This document shows, in pieces, positions 32,601 through 40,897 of a stretch of 64,000 bases of DNA. Position 1 is the stretch's first letter, and each line of letters opens with the position of its first letter. The stretch spans positions 3,718,001 through 3,782,000 of the forward strand of contig CP168152.1 of NCBI GenBank assembly GCA_041545745.1. Reading direction: 5' to 3'. This stretch comes from Stenotrophomonas indicatrix (lineage in GTDB: Bacteria; Pseudomonadota; Gammaproteobacteria; Xanthomonadales; Xanthomonadaceae). Both the position numbers and the translations under genes were made by a program. Below the pieces are notes generated by a model. That model was not told the origin of the DNA. It was given only the letters and a program-made list of their open reading frames with translations, and made no database searches.

Positions 32601-33259
32601 GGCTTGGGCCCCTGCCCTTCGTTGTCTTCCCAATGCAGGATGCGGCGGGTGACGAAGCGGTAGACCGGCTTGCCGGTGGCGAACCAGAGATCGCGCACCC
32701 ACGAGGTGCGCTTCAGCACGCGCTTCTCCACCGGCGTGAGCGACTCGCGGCAGTACATGCGCTTGTGCTTGAGCAGGTGGCGCAGGTCTTCGCGCGCCAG
32801 CAAGCGCATCCAGCGCGAGCGCGGGGCGCCGATCACCGCCAGCTGGAAGTCGATCAGCGCCGGGCGACCGTCCTCGGTCACCAGCCAATTGGCTTCCTTG
32901 GCCAGGTCGTTGTGGGCCACACCGCGTCGATGCAGTTGTTGCAGCAGGCGACGCGCGGCGCGGAACCAGGCCACATCACCGCGCGGCGGGCGCTGGTACA
33001 TCGCATCGCCGGCCATGAAGCTACGGTCGAGATGACGACCATTCCAGTCCAGCAGTTGCGGCACGTCGGCCATGCCGTGGATGTGCTTCAGCGCGCGCGC
33101 TTCGCGCCGCGCCAACCACCATGCAGGCAACCGCAGCCACAGCGGCGTGGCCCCAAGATCGCGGCGCACGAAGGGGCCTTCCGGGCCCTGCACGAGGAGG
33201 ATCCGGCCAAAGCTGTCGGCCTTCAGTGCATGCGTTGGCGCGTCGTGGGGTACAGGCAT
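32597..33259 (-). CDS. RIO-like/lipopolysaccharide-kinase-type protein kinase fold
   Basis: 220 residues. The protein has a kinase-like C-terminal lobe: the catalytic loop reads GVAHNDLAKEANWLV near residue 112-126 (His-x-Asp with downstream Asn) and the metal-binding motif appears as LIDFQLA near 135, DFQ in place of DFG. The N-terminal lobe is short, with GRILLVQGPEGPFVRRDL as the probable nucleotide-binding strand pair and no clear glycine-rich loop. This layout resembles the small RIO/Kdo/WaaP-type kinases that phosphorylate lipopolysaccharide core sugars or small molecules. The C terminus is basic and hydrophobic, suggesting membrane contact. It is coupled to the DUF2867 gene by a four-base overlap. 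The substrate is unknown. Confidence 0.75.
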   Translation of the reverse strand: MPVPHDAPTHALKADSFGRILLVQGPEGPFVRRDLGATPLWLRLPAWWLARREARALKHIHGMADVPQLLDWNGRHLDRSFMAGDAMYQRPPRGDVAWFRAARRLLQQLHRRGVAHNDLAKEANWLVTEDGRPALIDFQLAVIGAPRSRWMRLLAREDLRHLLKHKRMYCRESLTPVEKRVLKRTSWVRDLWFATGKPVYRFVTRRILHWEDNEGQGPKP

Positions 33260-33332
33260 GGCGACATTCTAGGCGATGGCGATGGTTGCAAACGGTCACC
33301 AAGCGGCTGGGAACCAGTCACCTTCACGCCCC

Positions 33333-33344
33333 TATAATCGGGAA
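33333..33344 (+). promoter_or_regulatory. -10 box placed for a leaderless transcript
   Basis: TATAAT at 33333-33338 is followed after only six bases by the ATG at 33345. Transcription from a standard +7 position would begin at or next to the A of the start codon. No good -35 or Shine-Dalgarno sequence is seen. Confidence 0.5.
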
Positions 33345-35342
33345 ATGGACTCTTCATGGATCGACGCCACCCTCGCGTGGATTGCCGCTCATCCCGTGTT
33401 GGCGGGTGCGGTCATCTTTCTGATCGCCTTCTGCGATGCGGTCATCATTCTTGGCGCCATCGTGCCGGCGCTGCCGTTGCTGTTCGCCGTCGGCGTGTTC
33501 ATCGGCCTGGGCCAGATCTCCGGGCCGTATGCGGTTGCCGCCGCGGCACTGGGTGCGTTCGCCGGTGATGGCATCAGCTACTGGATAGGCCGGCGCTGGG
33601 GCGACCGCCTGCGTGGCGTCTGGCCGTTCAGCCGTTATCCGCAACTGCTTGATCGAGGCGAGAACCTGTTCCGCCGCAACGCGTTCAAGAGCATCCTGAT
33701 CGCCCGCTATGTCGGTGCCATCCGGCCATTCGTACCCGCCATCGCCGGCATGATGAAAATGCCCGCCAGCCGTTATGTACAGGCCAGTGGCATCGCCAGT
33801 ATTTCCTGGGCCGTACTGTTCCTGGCCCCGGGCTGGATCCTCGGCGAGGCCTATGACACCGTCGCTGCGGTTGCCGGCCGGCTGGTCGTGGTGGCGGGCC
33901 TGCTGGCGGTGATCCTCAGCCTGGTCTGGGCCATCGTGCTGTACGGCTATCGCTGGTCGGCCGCACGCATGGACAACTGGCTTGCCCGACTGCTCGACTG
34001 GTCCAACCGGCACCCGACACTCGGTCGCTATACCGTCGGCGTGCTCGACCCGAAGCGCCGCGAATCGGTGCCGCTGGCGATGCTGGCGCTGATGCTGCTG
34101 CTGTTGGGCTGGGGCTGGTTCGCTCTGCTGACCGTGGTGGTCGCCCACGGCGAACCGTTGGCGGTGGATCTGCTGGTGCACCAGGCGATGCTGGCCCTGC
34201 GCAATCCGCTGGCCGACTACCCGATGGCTGCCCTGGCGTCGTTGGGCGCATGGCAGGTGCTGCTGCCGGCAACCGCTGCAGCGATGGGCTACCTGATCTG
34301 GCGCCGTCGCTGGATGGCGGCCGCCCATTGGCTGGCTGCGTTGGCCTTCGGCTTGGCCCTGACCAAACTGCTCGGCGCCACCGTCGATGTGGTGCGCCCG
34401 ATCGATGCCAGCAGCGGCTTCGGCTTCCCGTCGGTGTCGGTGACCATGGCCACCATCACCTTCGGCTTCTTCGCAGTGCTGATCGCCCGCGAAATGCCCG
34501 GCCGCACGCGCGTCTGGCCGTACCTGGTATCGGGCATCGTGGTCAGCCTGATCGGCTTCTCGCGCATATACCTGGGCGCACACTGGCTGAGCGACGTCAT
34601 CGGCGGCATGTTGTTCGGCACCTTCTGGCTGCTGGTGCTGGGCATCGCCTACCGTCGCCGCTTCAACCGCTCGTTCTGGGTCAAGCCGGTAGCATGGCTG
34701 TTCTACGGCATCTTCGCGGTGGCGGCGATGTGGTATGCGCCACGCAACATCGCCATCAAGCTGGAACGCTTCGAACCGACGCTTCCGGCGCCGCTGGCGA
34801 TGGACGCGCAGGCCTGGTGGCAGCACGACTGGGCGAAGCTGCCGGCACGCCGCAACGAATTCGACGATGACCAGCGCTGGCCGCTGGACGTACAAGTGGC
34901 CGGTCCGTTGGCATCGCTGCAGGCACAGCTGGAAGCGCGCGGCTGGCAGGTGCAGGCCCAGGCTGGTTGGCAGGAGGCACTGCTGATGCTGGACAAGAAC
35001 ACCGGCGCCGAAGAACTGCCGGTGCTGCCGGCAACACTGGATACGCGCGTGGAAGCGCTGCTGATGGTGCGCCAGGGTGCGCAGGCCGATGAGCGCTACG
35101 TGCTGCGCCTGTGGCAGGCACCGGCGCAGCTGCAGCCGGGCGACACCCCGTTGTGGCTGGGCAGCGCACAGACCCTGCGCTACGAGCGTCACTTCCAGTG
35201 GATCGGCATGTGGCACCCAGTGCGTGGGATCGATCCGGCGTTGAACGCCGTGAAGGAAGCGGTGCAGACGCTGCCTCAGCAGGAAGCCGTGCACCCGGAG
35301 ACTGGCCTGCCAGTGCTGCGGTTGAAGACCACCGCGCCCTGA
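33345..35342 (+). CDS. DedA-PAP2-LssY fusion membrane protein
   Basis: 665 residues with three recognisable parts. Residues 1-200 form a DedA/SNARE-associated (VTT) domain: FLIAFCDAVIILGAIVPALP, FAGDGISYWIGRRWG and FIARYVGAIRP-like text (here LIARYVGAIRPFVPAIAG). Residues about 250-450 form a PAP2-type phosphatase domain, with KLLGATVDVVRP, GFGFPSVSVTMATI (PSxH-like, with V replacing H) and SRIYLGAHWLSDVIGG containing the catalytic SR and H. The last 190 residues match the LssY C-terminal domain. The central motif change from PSGHS to PSVSV could affect catalysis. Such proteins act on lipid phosphates or undecaprenyl pyrophosphate. The start at 33345 follows an adjacent -10 box. Confidence 0.85.
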   Translation: MDSSWIDATLAWIAAHPVLAGAVIFLIAFCDAVIILGAIVPALPLLFAVGVFIGLGQISGPYAVAAAALGAFAGDGISYWIGRRWGDRLRGVWPFSRYPQLLDRGENLFRRNAFKSILIARYVGAIRPFVPAIAGMMKMPASRYVQASGIASISWAVLFLAPGWILGEAYDTVAAVAGRLVVVAGLLAVILSLVWAIVLYGYRWSAARMDNWLARLLDWSNRHPTLGRYTVGVLDPKRRESVPLAMLALMLLLLGWGWFALLTVVVAHGEPLAVDLLVHQAMLALRNPLADYPMAALASLGAWQVLLPATAAAMGYLIWRRRWMAAAHWLAALAFGLALTKLLGATVDVVRPIDASSGFGFPSVSVTMATITFGFFAVLIAREMPGRTRVWPYLVSGIVVSLIGFSRIYLGAHWLSDVIGGMLFGTFWLLVLGIAYRRRFNRSFWVKPVAWLFYGIFAVAAMWYAPRNIAIKLERFEPTLPAPLAMDAQAWWQHDWAKLPARRNEFDDDQRWPLDVQVAGPLASLQAQLEARGWQVQAQAGWQEALLMLDKNTGAEELPVLPATLDTRVEALLMVRQGAQADERYVLRLWQAPAQLQPGDTPLWLGSAQTLRYERHFQWIGMWHPVRGIDPALNAVKEAVQTLPQQEAVHPETGLPVLRLKTTAP

Positions 35343-35348
35343 TGGATC

Positions 35349-35547
35349 CGCCGGGCATGGCCCGGCGCTACCGCCTACGCTTTGGTGGACGCCAACCTTG
35401 GTTGGCGCTTCGGGCAAAGGCTGCCAACCAAGGTTGGCATCTACCGGCTCCGCCGCACTCTGGTAGTCGCCAACCTTGGTTGGCGCTTTCGGGCAAAGGC
35501 TGCCAACCAAGGTTGGCATCTACCGGTTCTGGGTTGGTTGGCATCTA
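35349..35547. repeat. SMAG array with tandemly duplicated dimer
   Basis: A reversed SMAG at 35349-35371 (CGCCGGGC/GCCCGGCG) is followed by a dimer of facing GCCAACC/GGTTGGC palindromes (35391-35443), a near-identical second dimer (35463-35523) and a partial third (35531-35547). The spacer GGGCAAAGGCT is shared by both units. The array occupies the gap between the convergent LssY and LON-domain genes. Confidence 0.85.
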
Positions 35548-35592
35548 CCGGCTCCGTTTTGGTTGGCGGCTGCCGGTCTCGGCGTTCCGTCG

Positions 35593-36171
35593 TTACGGCA
35601 TCCAGCCCAGCAGCTGCTGCAGGCGCTGGTGCGGGTCGTCCAGCTGCAGCAGCTGCAGGCGCTGCTGTTCGCTCAACGGCAGCAGCTCGGCCAGCCGCCA
35701 GCTGACCCAGCTGGCCTGGTCCATCAATGCCGGCGTGGCCGGTGCGAACGCCGTGCCCGCCTGCTCGATGATGTGGTCCAGTACCGTCGCCAGCAACGCA
35801 TGCTGCGGACGCAGTTCGTCATCGGGATCCTCATCGCACCAACGCACATCGGCAACCACCAGCCCGTTGTCGCGCACGCGCGTGCGCTCGACATGGAAAC
35901 GGCGGGTGCCGCGCAATCGCAGCTGCAGCACGCCATCGGCACCGACATCGAAATCCTCGACCTTCACCTGCACGCCGAAGGCGGCCGGCGTTGCCGGCGC
36001 TCCCACTTCGTGCCCTTCCAGGATCAGGCAGACACCGAAACCTTCGCCGCTGCGGCCGGTTTCGCGGATCAGATCCAGGTAGCGTGGCTCGAACACGCGC
36101 AGGCCGATGGCCGCGCCCGGAAGCAGCGTCGTATGCAGCGGGAACAGCGGCAGCGAACCGTCGCCGCTCAT
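35593..36171 (-). CDS. LON peptidase substrate-binding domain protein
   Basis: 192 residues corresponding to the N-terminal (LAN) domain of Lon only: it opens LPLFPLHTTLLPGAAIGLRVFEPRYLDLI in the family manner (shown by its pieces LPLFPLHTTLLPG and VFEPRYLDLI), with GVCLILEGHEVG near 45 and GTRRFHVE near 90. No ATPase or protease domain follows, so it is not a peptidase. The C-terminal half is helical and ends in leucine/glutamine-rich helices (EQQRLQLLQLDDPHQRLQQLL). Stand-alone LAN proteins are widespread and may bind unfolded segments. Its start overlaps the mpl stop by four bases (ATGA), so the two are translationally coupled. Confidence 0.9.
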   Translation of the reverse strand: MSGDGSLPLFPLHTTLLPGAAIGLRVFEPRYLDLIRETGRSGEGFGVCLILEGHEVGAPATPAAFGVQVKVEDFDVGADGVLQLRLRGTRRFHVERTRVRDNGLVVADVRWCDEDPDDELRPQHALLATVLDHIIEQAGTAFAPATPALMDQASWVSWRLAELLPLSEQQRLQLLQLDDPHQRLQQLLGWMP

Positions 36172-37532
36172 CGTGCCTGCAGCCCTGCAAGGAAGCGGCG
36201 CGGCGCGCCATCGAAGCCACCGTTGGACATGAACACCACATGGTCGCCACTGCGCACGTCGGACTGCAGCTGCGCCAACAGCGCATCGGTATCGGCCACG
36301 GCATGCGCCTGTCCACGCACCGCCGCGATCACCGACGCCGCATCCCAGGCCAGCTCCGGGCGGTGCAGGAACACCACTTCATCGGCCAGCGCCAACGACG
36401 GTGCCAGTGCCTGCGCGTGGGCACCCAACCGCATTGAATTGCTGCGCGGCTCCATCGCTACCACGATGCGCGCATCACCGACCTTGGCACGCAGGCCCTC
36501 GAGGGTGGTCGCAATCGCGGTCGGATGATGGGCGAAATCGTCGTAGACGGTGATGCCATCGTGGTTGCCGATCACTTCCATGCGGCGCTTGACGCTGCGG
36601 AAGCGCGCCAGCGCCGGGATCACCTCGGCCGGCGCGACACCCACTGCGTGCGCAGCGGCCAGCGCCGCCAGGCCATTGAGCACGTTGTGCCGGCCCAGCA
36701 GCGACCAGTGCACATCGCCCAGCGCCTGCCCGCGATGATGGACGCGGAACGCGCTGCCATCGGTGGCCAGCAGCTCGGCATGCCATTCCAGCGCGGGGTC
36801 GAAGCCGAAGCGTTCGACCGGGGTCCAGCAGCCCATCGCCAGCACTTCGGCCAGGTGCGCGTCTTCGCCGTTGACGATCAGGCGGCCGCGCGCCGGCACG
36901 GTACGCACCAGGTGGTGGAACTGGCGCTGGATCGCTGCCACATCGGGGAAGATGTCGGCGTGGTCGTATTCGAGGTTGTTGAGGATCGCCACCAGCGGCC
37001 GGTAATGCACGAACTTGCTGCGCTTGTCGAAGAACGCGGTGTCGTACTCGTCGGCTTCGACGACGAACTCGCGGCCCTGGCCCAACCGGGCGGAGACGCC
37101 GAAGTCCTCGGCCACGCCGCCGATCAGGAAGCCGGGGGAGCGACCGGCATTCTCCAGCAGCCAGGTCAGGATGGTGGTGGTGGTGGTCTTGCCATGGGTG
37201 CCGGCCACGGCCAGGGTGTCGCGGCCTGGCAGGACCTGCTCGGACAGCCACTGGGCGCCGGAGATGTAGCGCTGGCCGGCATCCAGGACGGCTTCCACGG
37301 CCGGGTTGCCACGCGACAGCGCGTTGCCGATCACTACCTGCCCGGTGCCCTGCGGCACGCTGTCGGCGCGGTAGCCCTGGTCCAGGGTGATGCCCAGCTG
37401 CTCGAGCTGGGTCGACATCGGCGGATAGATGGCCTGGTCGCTGCCGCTGACCGTATGGCCCAGTTCCCGCGCCAGGGCGGCCACGCCACCCATGAAGGTG
37501 CCGGCGATTGCAAGGATATGTACGCTGCTCAT
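36168..37532 (-). CDS. mpl: UDP-MurNAc:tripeptide ligase Mpl
   Basis: 454 residues from the ATG at 37532, beginning MSSVHILAIAGTFMGGVAAL. Mpl reattaches recycled L-Ala-gamma-D-Glu-meso-DAP tripeptide to UDP-MurNAc in cell-wall recycling, and is important for beta-lactamase induction signalling in bacteria with AmpG/AmpR systems. Mur-ligase motifs are complete: VAGTHGKTTTTTI near 108, NNLEYDHADIF near 195, RHNVLNGLAALAAAH near 290, and DDFAHHPTAIATTL near 340. The frame extends upstream to 37670, but that segment is not conserved and overlaps a probable ncRNA region. It is coupled to the LON-domain gene downstream and separated from adk by a gap containing a strong terminator. Confidence 0.96.
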   Translation of the reverse strand: MSSVHILAIAGTFMGGVAALARELGHTVSGSDQAIYPPMSTQLEQLGITLDQGYRADSVPQGTGQVVIGNALSRGNPAVEAVLDAGQRYISGAQWLSEQVLPGRDTLAVAGTHGKTTTTTILTWLLENAGRSPGFLIGGVAEDFGVSARLGQGREFVVEADEYDTAFFDKRSKFVHYRPLVAILNNLEYDHADIFPDVAAIQRQFHHLVRTVPARGRLIVNGEDAHLAEVLAMGCWTPVERFGFDPALEWHAELLATDGSAFRVHHRGQALGDVHWSLLGRHNVLNGLAALAAAHAVGVAPAEVIPALARFRSVKRRMEVIGNHDGITVYDDFAHHPTAIATTLEGLRAKVGDARIVVAMEPRSNSMRLGAHAQALAPSLALADEVVFLHRPELAWDAASVIAAVRGQAHAVADTDALLAQLQSDVRSGDHVVFMSNGGFDGAPRRFLAGLQAR

Positions 37533-37639
37533 GACCGGGGATTGTGACCGATCACGGCTGTATAGGGCCATTGTCAGCAACAGGGTAAGGGAACCCCTAC
37601 AGCCGCTGTGAGAAAACTCCAATCGCATGTAAGGGAATT

Positions 37640-37823
37640 CCCGATAGCGATGTTCTGTGAACCCGGACACAATTCAGGATGCCAGCCGCAGTACCCGAAC
37701 CGGTCCTACTCCCCAAGAGGCCATCCCCAAGGGAGCTCATGCTGTGGGGGCCCTGAGCAAGCCCTTTGCTGGCACCTATGAAACGAAACAGGCCTGATCC
37801 TCGCGGATCAGGCCTGTTTTTTT
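37640..37823 (+). ncRNA. Candidate small RNA ending at an orphan terminator
   Basis: No plus-strand gene exists here, yet a strong plus-strand intrinsic terminator ends at 37823. Upstream, 37700-37765 holds short hairpins with cytosine-rich loops: GGTC/GGCC around CTCCCCAAGA (37701-37722), TCCC/GGGA around CAA (37724-37734) and GCTCA/TGAGC (37735-37758). C-rich loops with a terminal rho-independent hairpin recall xanthomonad small RNAs such as sX13, but I cannot compare sequences here. The 5' end is a guess; no convincing promoter was found. Confidence 0.4.
37788..37823. terminator. Strong intrinsic terminator
   Basis: A perfect 13-bp stem (ACAGGCCTGATCC 37788-37800, GGATCAGGCCTGT 37805-37817) with a TCGC loop, followed on the plus strand by TTTTTT (to 37823). 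On the minus strand it is followed by TTCGTTTC, so it may also end the adk transcript, whose stop is 36 bases away. Confidence 0.9.
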
Positions 37824-37859
37824 GCGCCTGTCATGGCCGGCATCGACCGGCCAAGCGTG

Positions 37860-38423
37860 TCAGCGCTTGATCGCCGCCAGGATGCGGGCTTCGATCTCGT
37901 CGAGTTCGCCGACGCCATCGACGCGGGCCAAGGTGCCACGGCCAGCGTAGAAGTCGACCACCGGCGCGGTCTGCTCGGTGTAGACCTGCAGGCGCTTGCG
38001 CACCGATTCCGGGTTGTCGTCGGCGCGACCCTGCTCCTGCGCACGGCCGGCGATGCGCTCGACCAGCAGTTCGGTGGCCACGTCCAGCTGCACCACGGCG
38101 TCCAGCGGCTGGCCGATCTCGGCCAGCATGCCGTCCAGCGCGTTGGCCTGGGCCACATTGCGCGGATAGCCGTCAAGGATGAAGCCCTTGGCGACATCGG
38201 CCTGGGCCAGGCGCGACTTCAGCATGCCCAGCAGGATCTCATCGGACACCAGGTTGCCGGCATCCATCACCGACTTGGCCTGCTTTCCCAGCTCGGAGCC
38301 GGCGGCGATTTCCGCGCGCAGCATGTCGCCAGTGGAAATGTGGGCGATCTCGAGCTTTTCCTTCAGGCGCGTCGCCTGTGTCCCCTTGCCCGAACCGGGC
38401 GGTCCCAACAGAACCAATCGCAT
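37860..38423 (-). CDS. adk: Adenylate kinase
   Basis: 187 residues from the ATG at 38423, starting MRLVLLGPPGSGKGTQATRL. Adk catalyses 2 ADP to ATP plus AMP and is essential for energy balance. P-loop GPPGSGKGT, the AMP-binding HISTGDMLRAEIAAGSELG near 30-50, FILDGYPRN near 82 and the short LID region RAQEQGRADDNPESVRKRL near 120-140 are all present; it is the short-LID form without the four zinc cysteines. The longer frame to 38489 begins with non-conserved residues, and the ATG at 38423 matches the family. It diverges from the pyrophosphate-dependent phosphofructokinase gene, 136 bases away, and ends at a strong terminator. Confidence 0.97.
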   Translation of the reverse strand: MRLVLLGPPGSGKGTQATRLKEKLEIAHISTGDMLRAEIAAGSELGKQAKSVMDAGNLVSDEILLGMLKSRLAQADVAKGFILDGYPRNVAQANALDGMLAEIGQPLDAVVQLDVATELLVERIAGRAQEQGRADDNPESVRKRLQVYTEQTAPVVDFYAGRGTLARVDGVGELDEIEARILAAIKR

Positions 38424-38559
38424 TGACCTGACTCCAACGTGTTGAAAATAAAGAAGGTTCGCGACCCGGACGGTCCGGTATCGCTGCACCGCAATAGCGC
38501 CACTTTAGCGCATCCGGGTAATGTCCCTGCAATGTCCCCTTCCCTGAGCAGGTAGAAGC

Positions 38560-39816
38560 ATGCGCAATGGCACCCTCCTTTACGCCCAGTCCGGCGGCGT
38601 CACCGCCGTCATCAACGCCACTGCCGCAGCGGTGATCGAACAGGCCCGCGCCAAGGGAATCAAGGTCCTGGCCGCGCGCAACGGCATCCTTGGCGCCCTG
38701 CGCGAGGAGCTGATCGACACCAGCAAGGAGAGTGTTGCGGCCATCCGCGCCCTTGCCCACACCCCCGGCGGCGCGTTCGGCTCGTGCCGGGTCAAGCTGA
38801 AATCACTGGAGGCCGACCGTGCCCGTTACGACCGCCTGCTGGAGGTTCTGCGCGCCCACGACGTGCGCTGGTTCCTCTACAACGGCGGCAACGACTCGGC
38901 AGATACCGCCCTGAAGGTGTCGCAGCTGGCAAAAAGCTCCGGCTACGACCTGACCTGCATCGGCGTGCCCAAGACCATCGACAACGACCTGGCGGTGACC
39001 GACACCTGCCCCGGCTTCGGCTCGGCGGCCAAGTACACGGCCGTGTCCGTACGCGAAGCGGCGTTGGACGTGGCGGCCATGGCCGAGACCTCCACCCGCG
39101 TCTTCATCTACGAGGCAATGGGCCGTCACGCCGGCTGGCTGGCCGCGGCCGCCGGCCTGGCCGGTACCAGCGAGGACGACGCCCCGCACATCATCCTGCT
39201 GCCCGAGCGCGCCTATGACGAGGCCGCGTTCCTGGCCAAGGTCAAGGCCGTGGTCGCACGCGTGGGCTACTGCGTGGTGGTGGCGTCGGAAGGCATCGCC
39301 ACCGCCGATGGCCGCTTCGTCGCCGACGCCGGCGGCGGCAAGGACTCCTTCGGCCATTCGCAGCTGGGCGGCGTGGCCGCGCATCTGGCCGGGCGGGTCA
39401 AGGACCAGCTGGGGCTGAAGGTGCACTGGGCCCTGCCCGACTACCTGCAGCGATCGGCCCGCCACCTGGCCAGCAAGACCGATTGGGAACAGGCCCAGGC
39501 GGTGGGCAAGGCGGCAGTGCAGCTGGCGCTGAAGGGCCGGAACGGGGTGATGCCGGTGATCGTGCGCAGCAGCGATGCGCCGTATCGCTGGAAGATCGAA
39601 GCCGCACCGCTGTCGAAGATCGCCAACCATGAGAAGAAGATGCCGGCCAGCTTCATCCGACGCGATGGCTTCGGCATCACGGCCAAGGCGCGGGCCTACC
39701 TGCAGCCGTTGATCAAGGGTGAAGCACCGTTGCCCTACGGTAGCGATGGCCTGCCGAAGTACGTGACGCTGAAGAACGTCGCGGTGAAGCAGAAACTGCC
39801 GGCATTCGAAGGCTGA
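38560..39816 (+). CDS. pfp: Pyrophosphate-dependent 6-phosphofructokinase
   Basis: 418 residues. The residues that set phosphoryl donor use are diagnostic: the nucleotide loop reads GGNDS (ATP enzymes have GGDGS, with glycine at the fourth place) and the catalytic segment reads PKTIDND (lysine where ATP enzymes have PGTIDND). Both changes mark a PPi-PFK, which interconverts fructose 6-phosphate and fructose 1,6-bisphosphate reversibly with pyrophosphate, as shown for the Xanthomonas enzyme. MGRHAGWLAAAAGLA near 188 and GKDSFGHSQLGGVA near 265 are standard. Start ATG at 38560 follows GAGCAGGTAG. It replaces the missing ATP-dependent enzyme in many xanthomonads. A proton-pumping pyrophosphatase gene lies 2.3 kb downstream. 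Confidence 0.95.
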   Translation: MRNGTLLYAQSGGVTAVINATAAAVIEQARAKGIKVLAARNGILGALREELIDTSKESVAAIRALAHTPGGAFGSCRVKLKSLEADRARYDRLLEVLRAHDVRWFLYNGGNDSADTALKVSQLAKSSGYDLTCIGVPKTIDNDLAVTDTCPGFGSAAKYTAVSVREAALDVAAMAETSTRVFIYEAMGRHAGWLAAAAGLAGTSEDDAPHIILLPERAYDEAAFLAKVKAVVARVGYCVVVASEGIATADGRFVADAGGGKDSFGHSQLGGVAAHLAGRVKDQLGLKVHWALPDYLQRSARHLASKTDWEQAQAVGKAAVQLALKGRNGVMPVIVRSSDAPYRWKIEAAPLSKIANHEKKMPASFIRRDGFGITAKARAYLQPLIKGEAPLPYGSDGLPKYVTLKNVAVKQKLPAFEG

Positions 39817-39824
39817 AGTCCTCC

Positions 39825-39851
39825 TGCGCCCTGTGCGGAGCGCAGGGCGCA
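39825..39851 (+). terminator. GC-rich hairpin after pfp
   Basis: TGCGCCCTG at 39825-39833 pairs with CAGGGCGCA at 39843-39851 (9 bp). No T-run follows, so it is at best a weak terminator or mRNA-end stabiliser for pfp. Confidence 0.45.
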
Positions 39852-39981
39852 TTGCGGCGACCGCCGAAGCGCTCCACAATCGGGCTCCGGCCCGGGGCAA
39901 AGGGGCCGCCGCAAACCAGATTCGACGCTGCCCGGCCGCACGGCCCGGGCCCGTGCTGCCATTTCACAAGGACTGTAACCA

Positions 39982-40776
39982 ATGAAGCACCCTATCCTGA
40001 TCGCTGCCCTGCTGTGCGGCGCTGCTGCGCCGGCCTTCGCTGCGACCTGCGAAAGCAACTTCCAGAAGAAGGGCAATCCCTTCGTCGGCACCACCTTCAC
40101 CTCGTCGGTCACCCACCCGGACCTGACCGTGGCCAGCGCCATCGGCCAGATGCGGGTGATCGCCAAGAACGCCAACATGGATGTTCTCAGCGAGGATGCG
40201 GAAGGCGGCTCCATGCTGATCGAAGAGCCGGAAACCATGGCCCACAAGCCGATTCCGATGATCATCAGCGCCACCTCCGAAGGCGGCCAGGGCACCGTCG
40301 GCATGGTGGTGAAGGTCAACAAGGGGGCCATTGCTTCGGCCGACGGCGTGCGCGACGAAATGTGCAAGCTGCTCAACCAGATCAAGCCGGGCAAGGCCGG
40401 CGAACAGGCGGCCAGGACCGCCCCGCAGGCGTCGGTGGTGACCATCGCCGCCGAGCGCTTCGGCTTCCAGCTGCGCAACCAGAACAAGGACAATCCGGCT
40501 GCGGTCGAGCCGCGCTACAAGGGCAAGACCTATGCCATCACCGGTCGCATCACCACGGTGCTGCGCAGCGGCGGCACCTACAACACCAGCTTCGACCTGC
40601 CCAGCGATGGCAGCATCGACTACGAGCGCGTGGCCATTTCCTGTTCGTTCGCCGCCAACCAGGCTGCGTATGCGCTGGCCCTGCGTCCGCGCGAGAAGGT
40701 GACCTTGACCGGCGTGGTCGACAGCTATGACCAGATCGGCCGTGTGCTGTGGCTGAAGGACTGCCGCGGCAACTGA
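39982..40776 (+). CDS. Secreted protein with C-terminal OB-fold (tRNA_anti-like) domain
   Basis: 264 residues. A clear signal peptide (MKHPILIAALLCGAAAPAFA, cleavage after AFA) sends it to the periplasm. The middle region (residues 30-135) includes VTHPDLTVASAIGQMRVIAK and repeated short beta strands; I do not recognise a domain there. The C-terminal part (about 165-262), YKGKTYAITGRITTVLRSGG to KVTLTGVVDSYDQIGRVLWL, looks like the tRNA_anti-like OB fold found in some periplasmic proteins, binding unknown ligands. A strong terminator follows. It sits alone between pfp and a DUF488 gene, with GGAC near its start; its relation to pfp is unclear. Confidence 0.75.
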   Translation: MKHPILIAALLCGAAAPAFAATCESNFQKKGNPFVGTTFTSSVTHPDLTVASAIGQMRVIAKNANMDVLSEDAEGGSMLIEEPETMAHKPIPMIISATSEGGQGTVGMVVKVNKGAIASADGVRDEMCKLLNQIKPGKAGEQAARTAPQASVVTIAAERFGFQLRNQNKDNPAAVEPRYKGKTYAITGRITTVLRSGGTYNTSFDLPSDGSIDYERVAISCSFAANQAAYALALRPREKVTLTGVVDSYDQIGRVLWLKDCRGN

Positions 40777-40794
40777 CCGCTGCCGGCATGAGCG

Positions 40795-40826
40795 AAGGCC
40801 CGGGTGCGCAAGCGCCCGGGCCTTTT
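40795..40826 (+). terminator. Intrinsic terminator
   Basis: AAGGCCCGGG at 40795-40804 pairs with CCCGGGCCTT at 40815-40824, followed by TTCATTT. It lies 18 bases after the stop of the secreted OB-fold protein. Confidence 0.85.
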
Positions 40827-40897
40827 CATTTCCACGCGGGTTCACGTCTGTCGCACGTGCATCGCAGGAAGATGGATTGCCCCGCCTGGAGATCATC

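Noticed and set aside
35391..35547. CRISPR-like array
   Set aside because: The repeated units are palindromic SMAG dimers with a conserved spacer, not direct repeats with variable spacers, and no cas gene is present.
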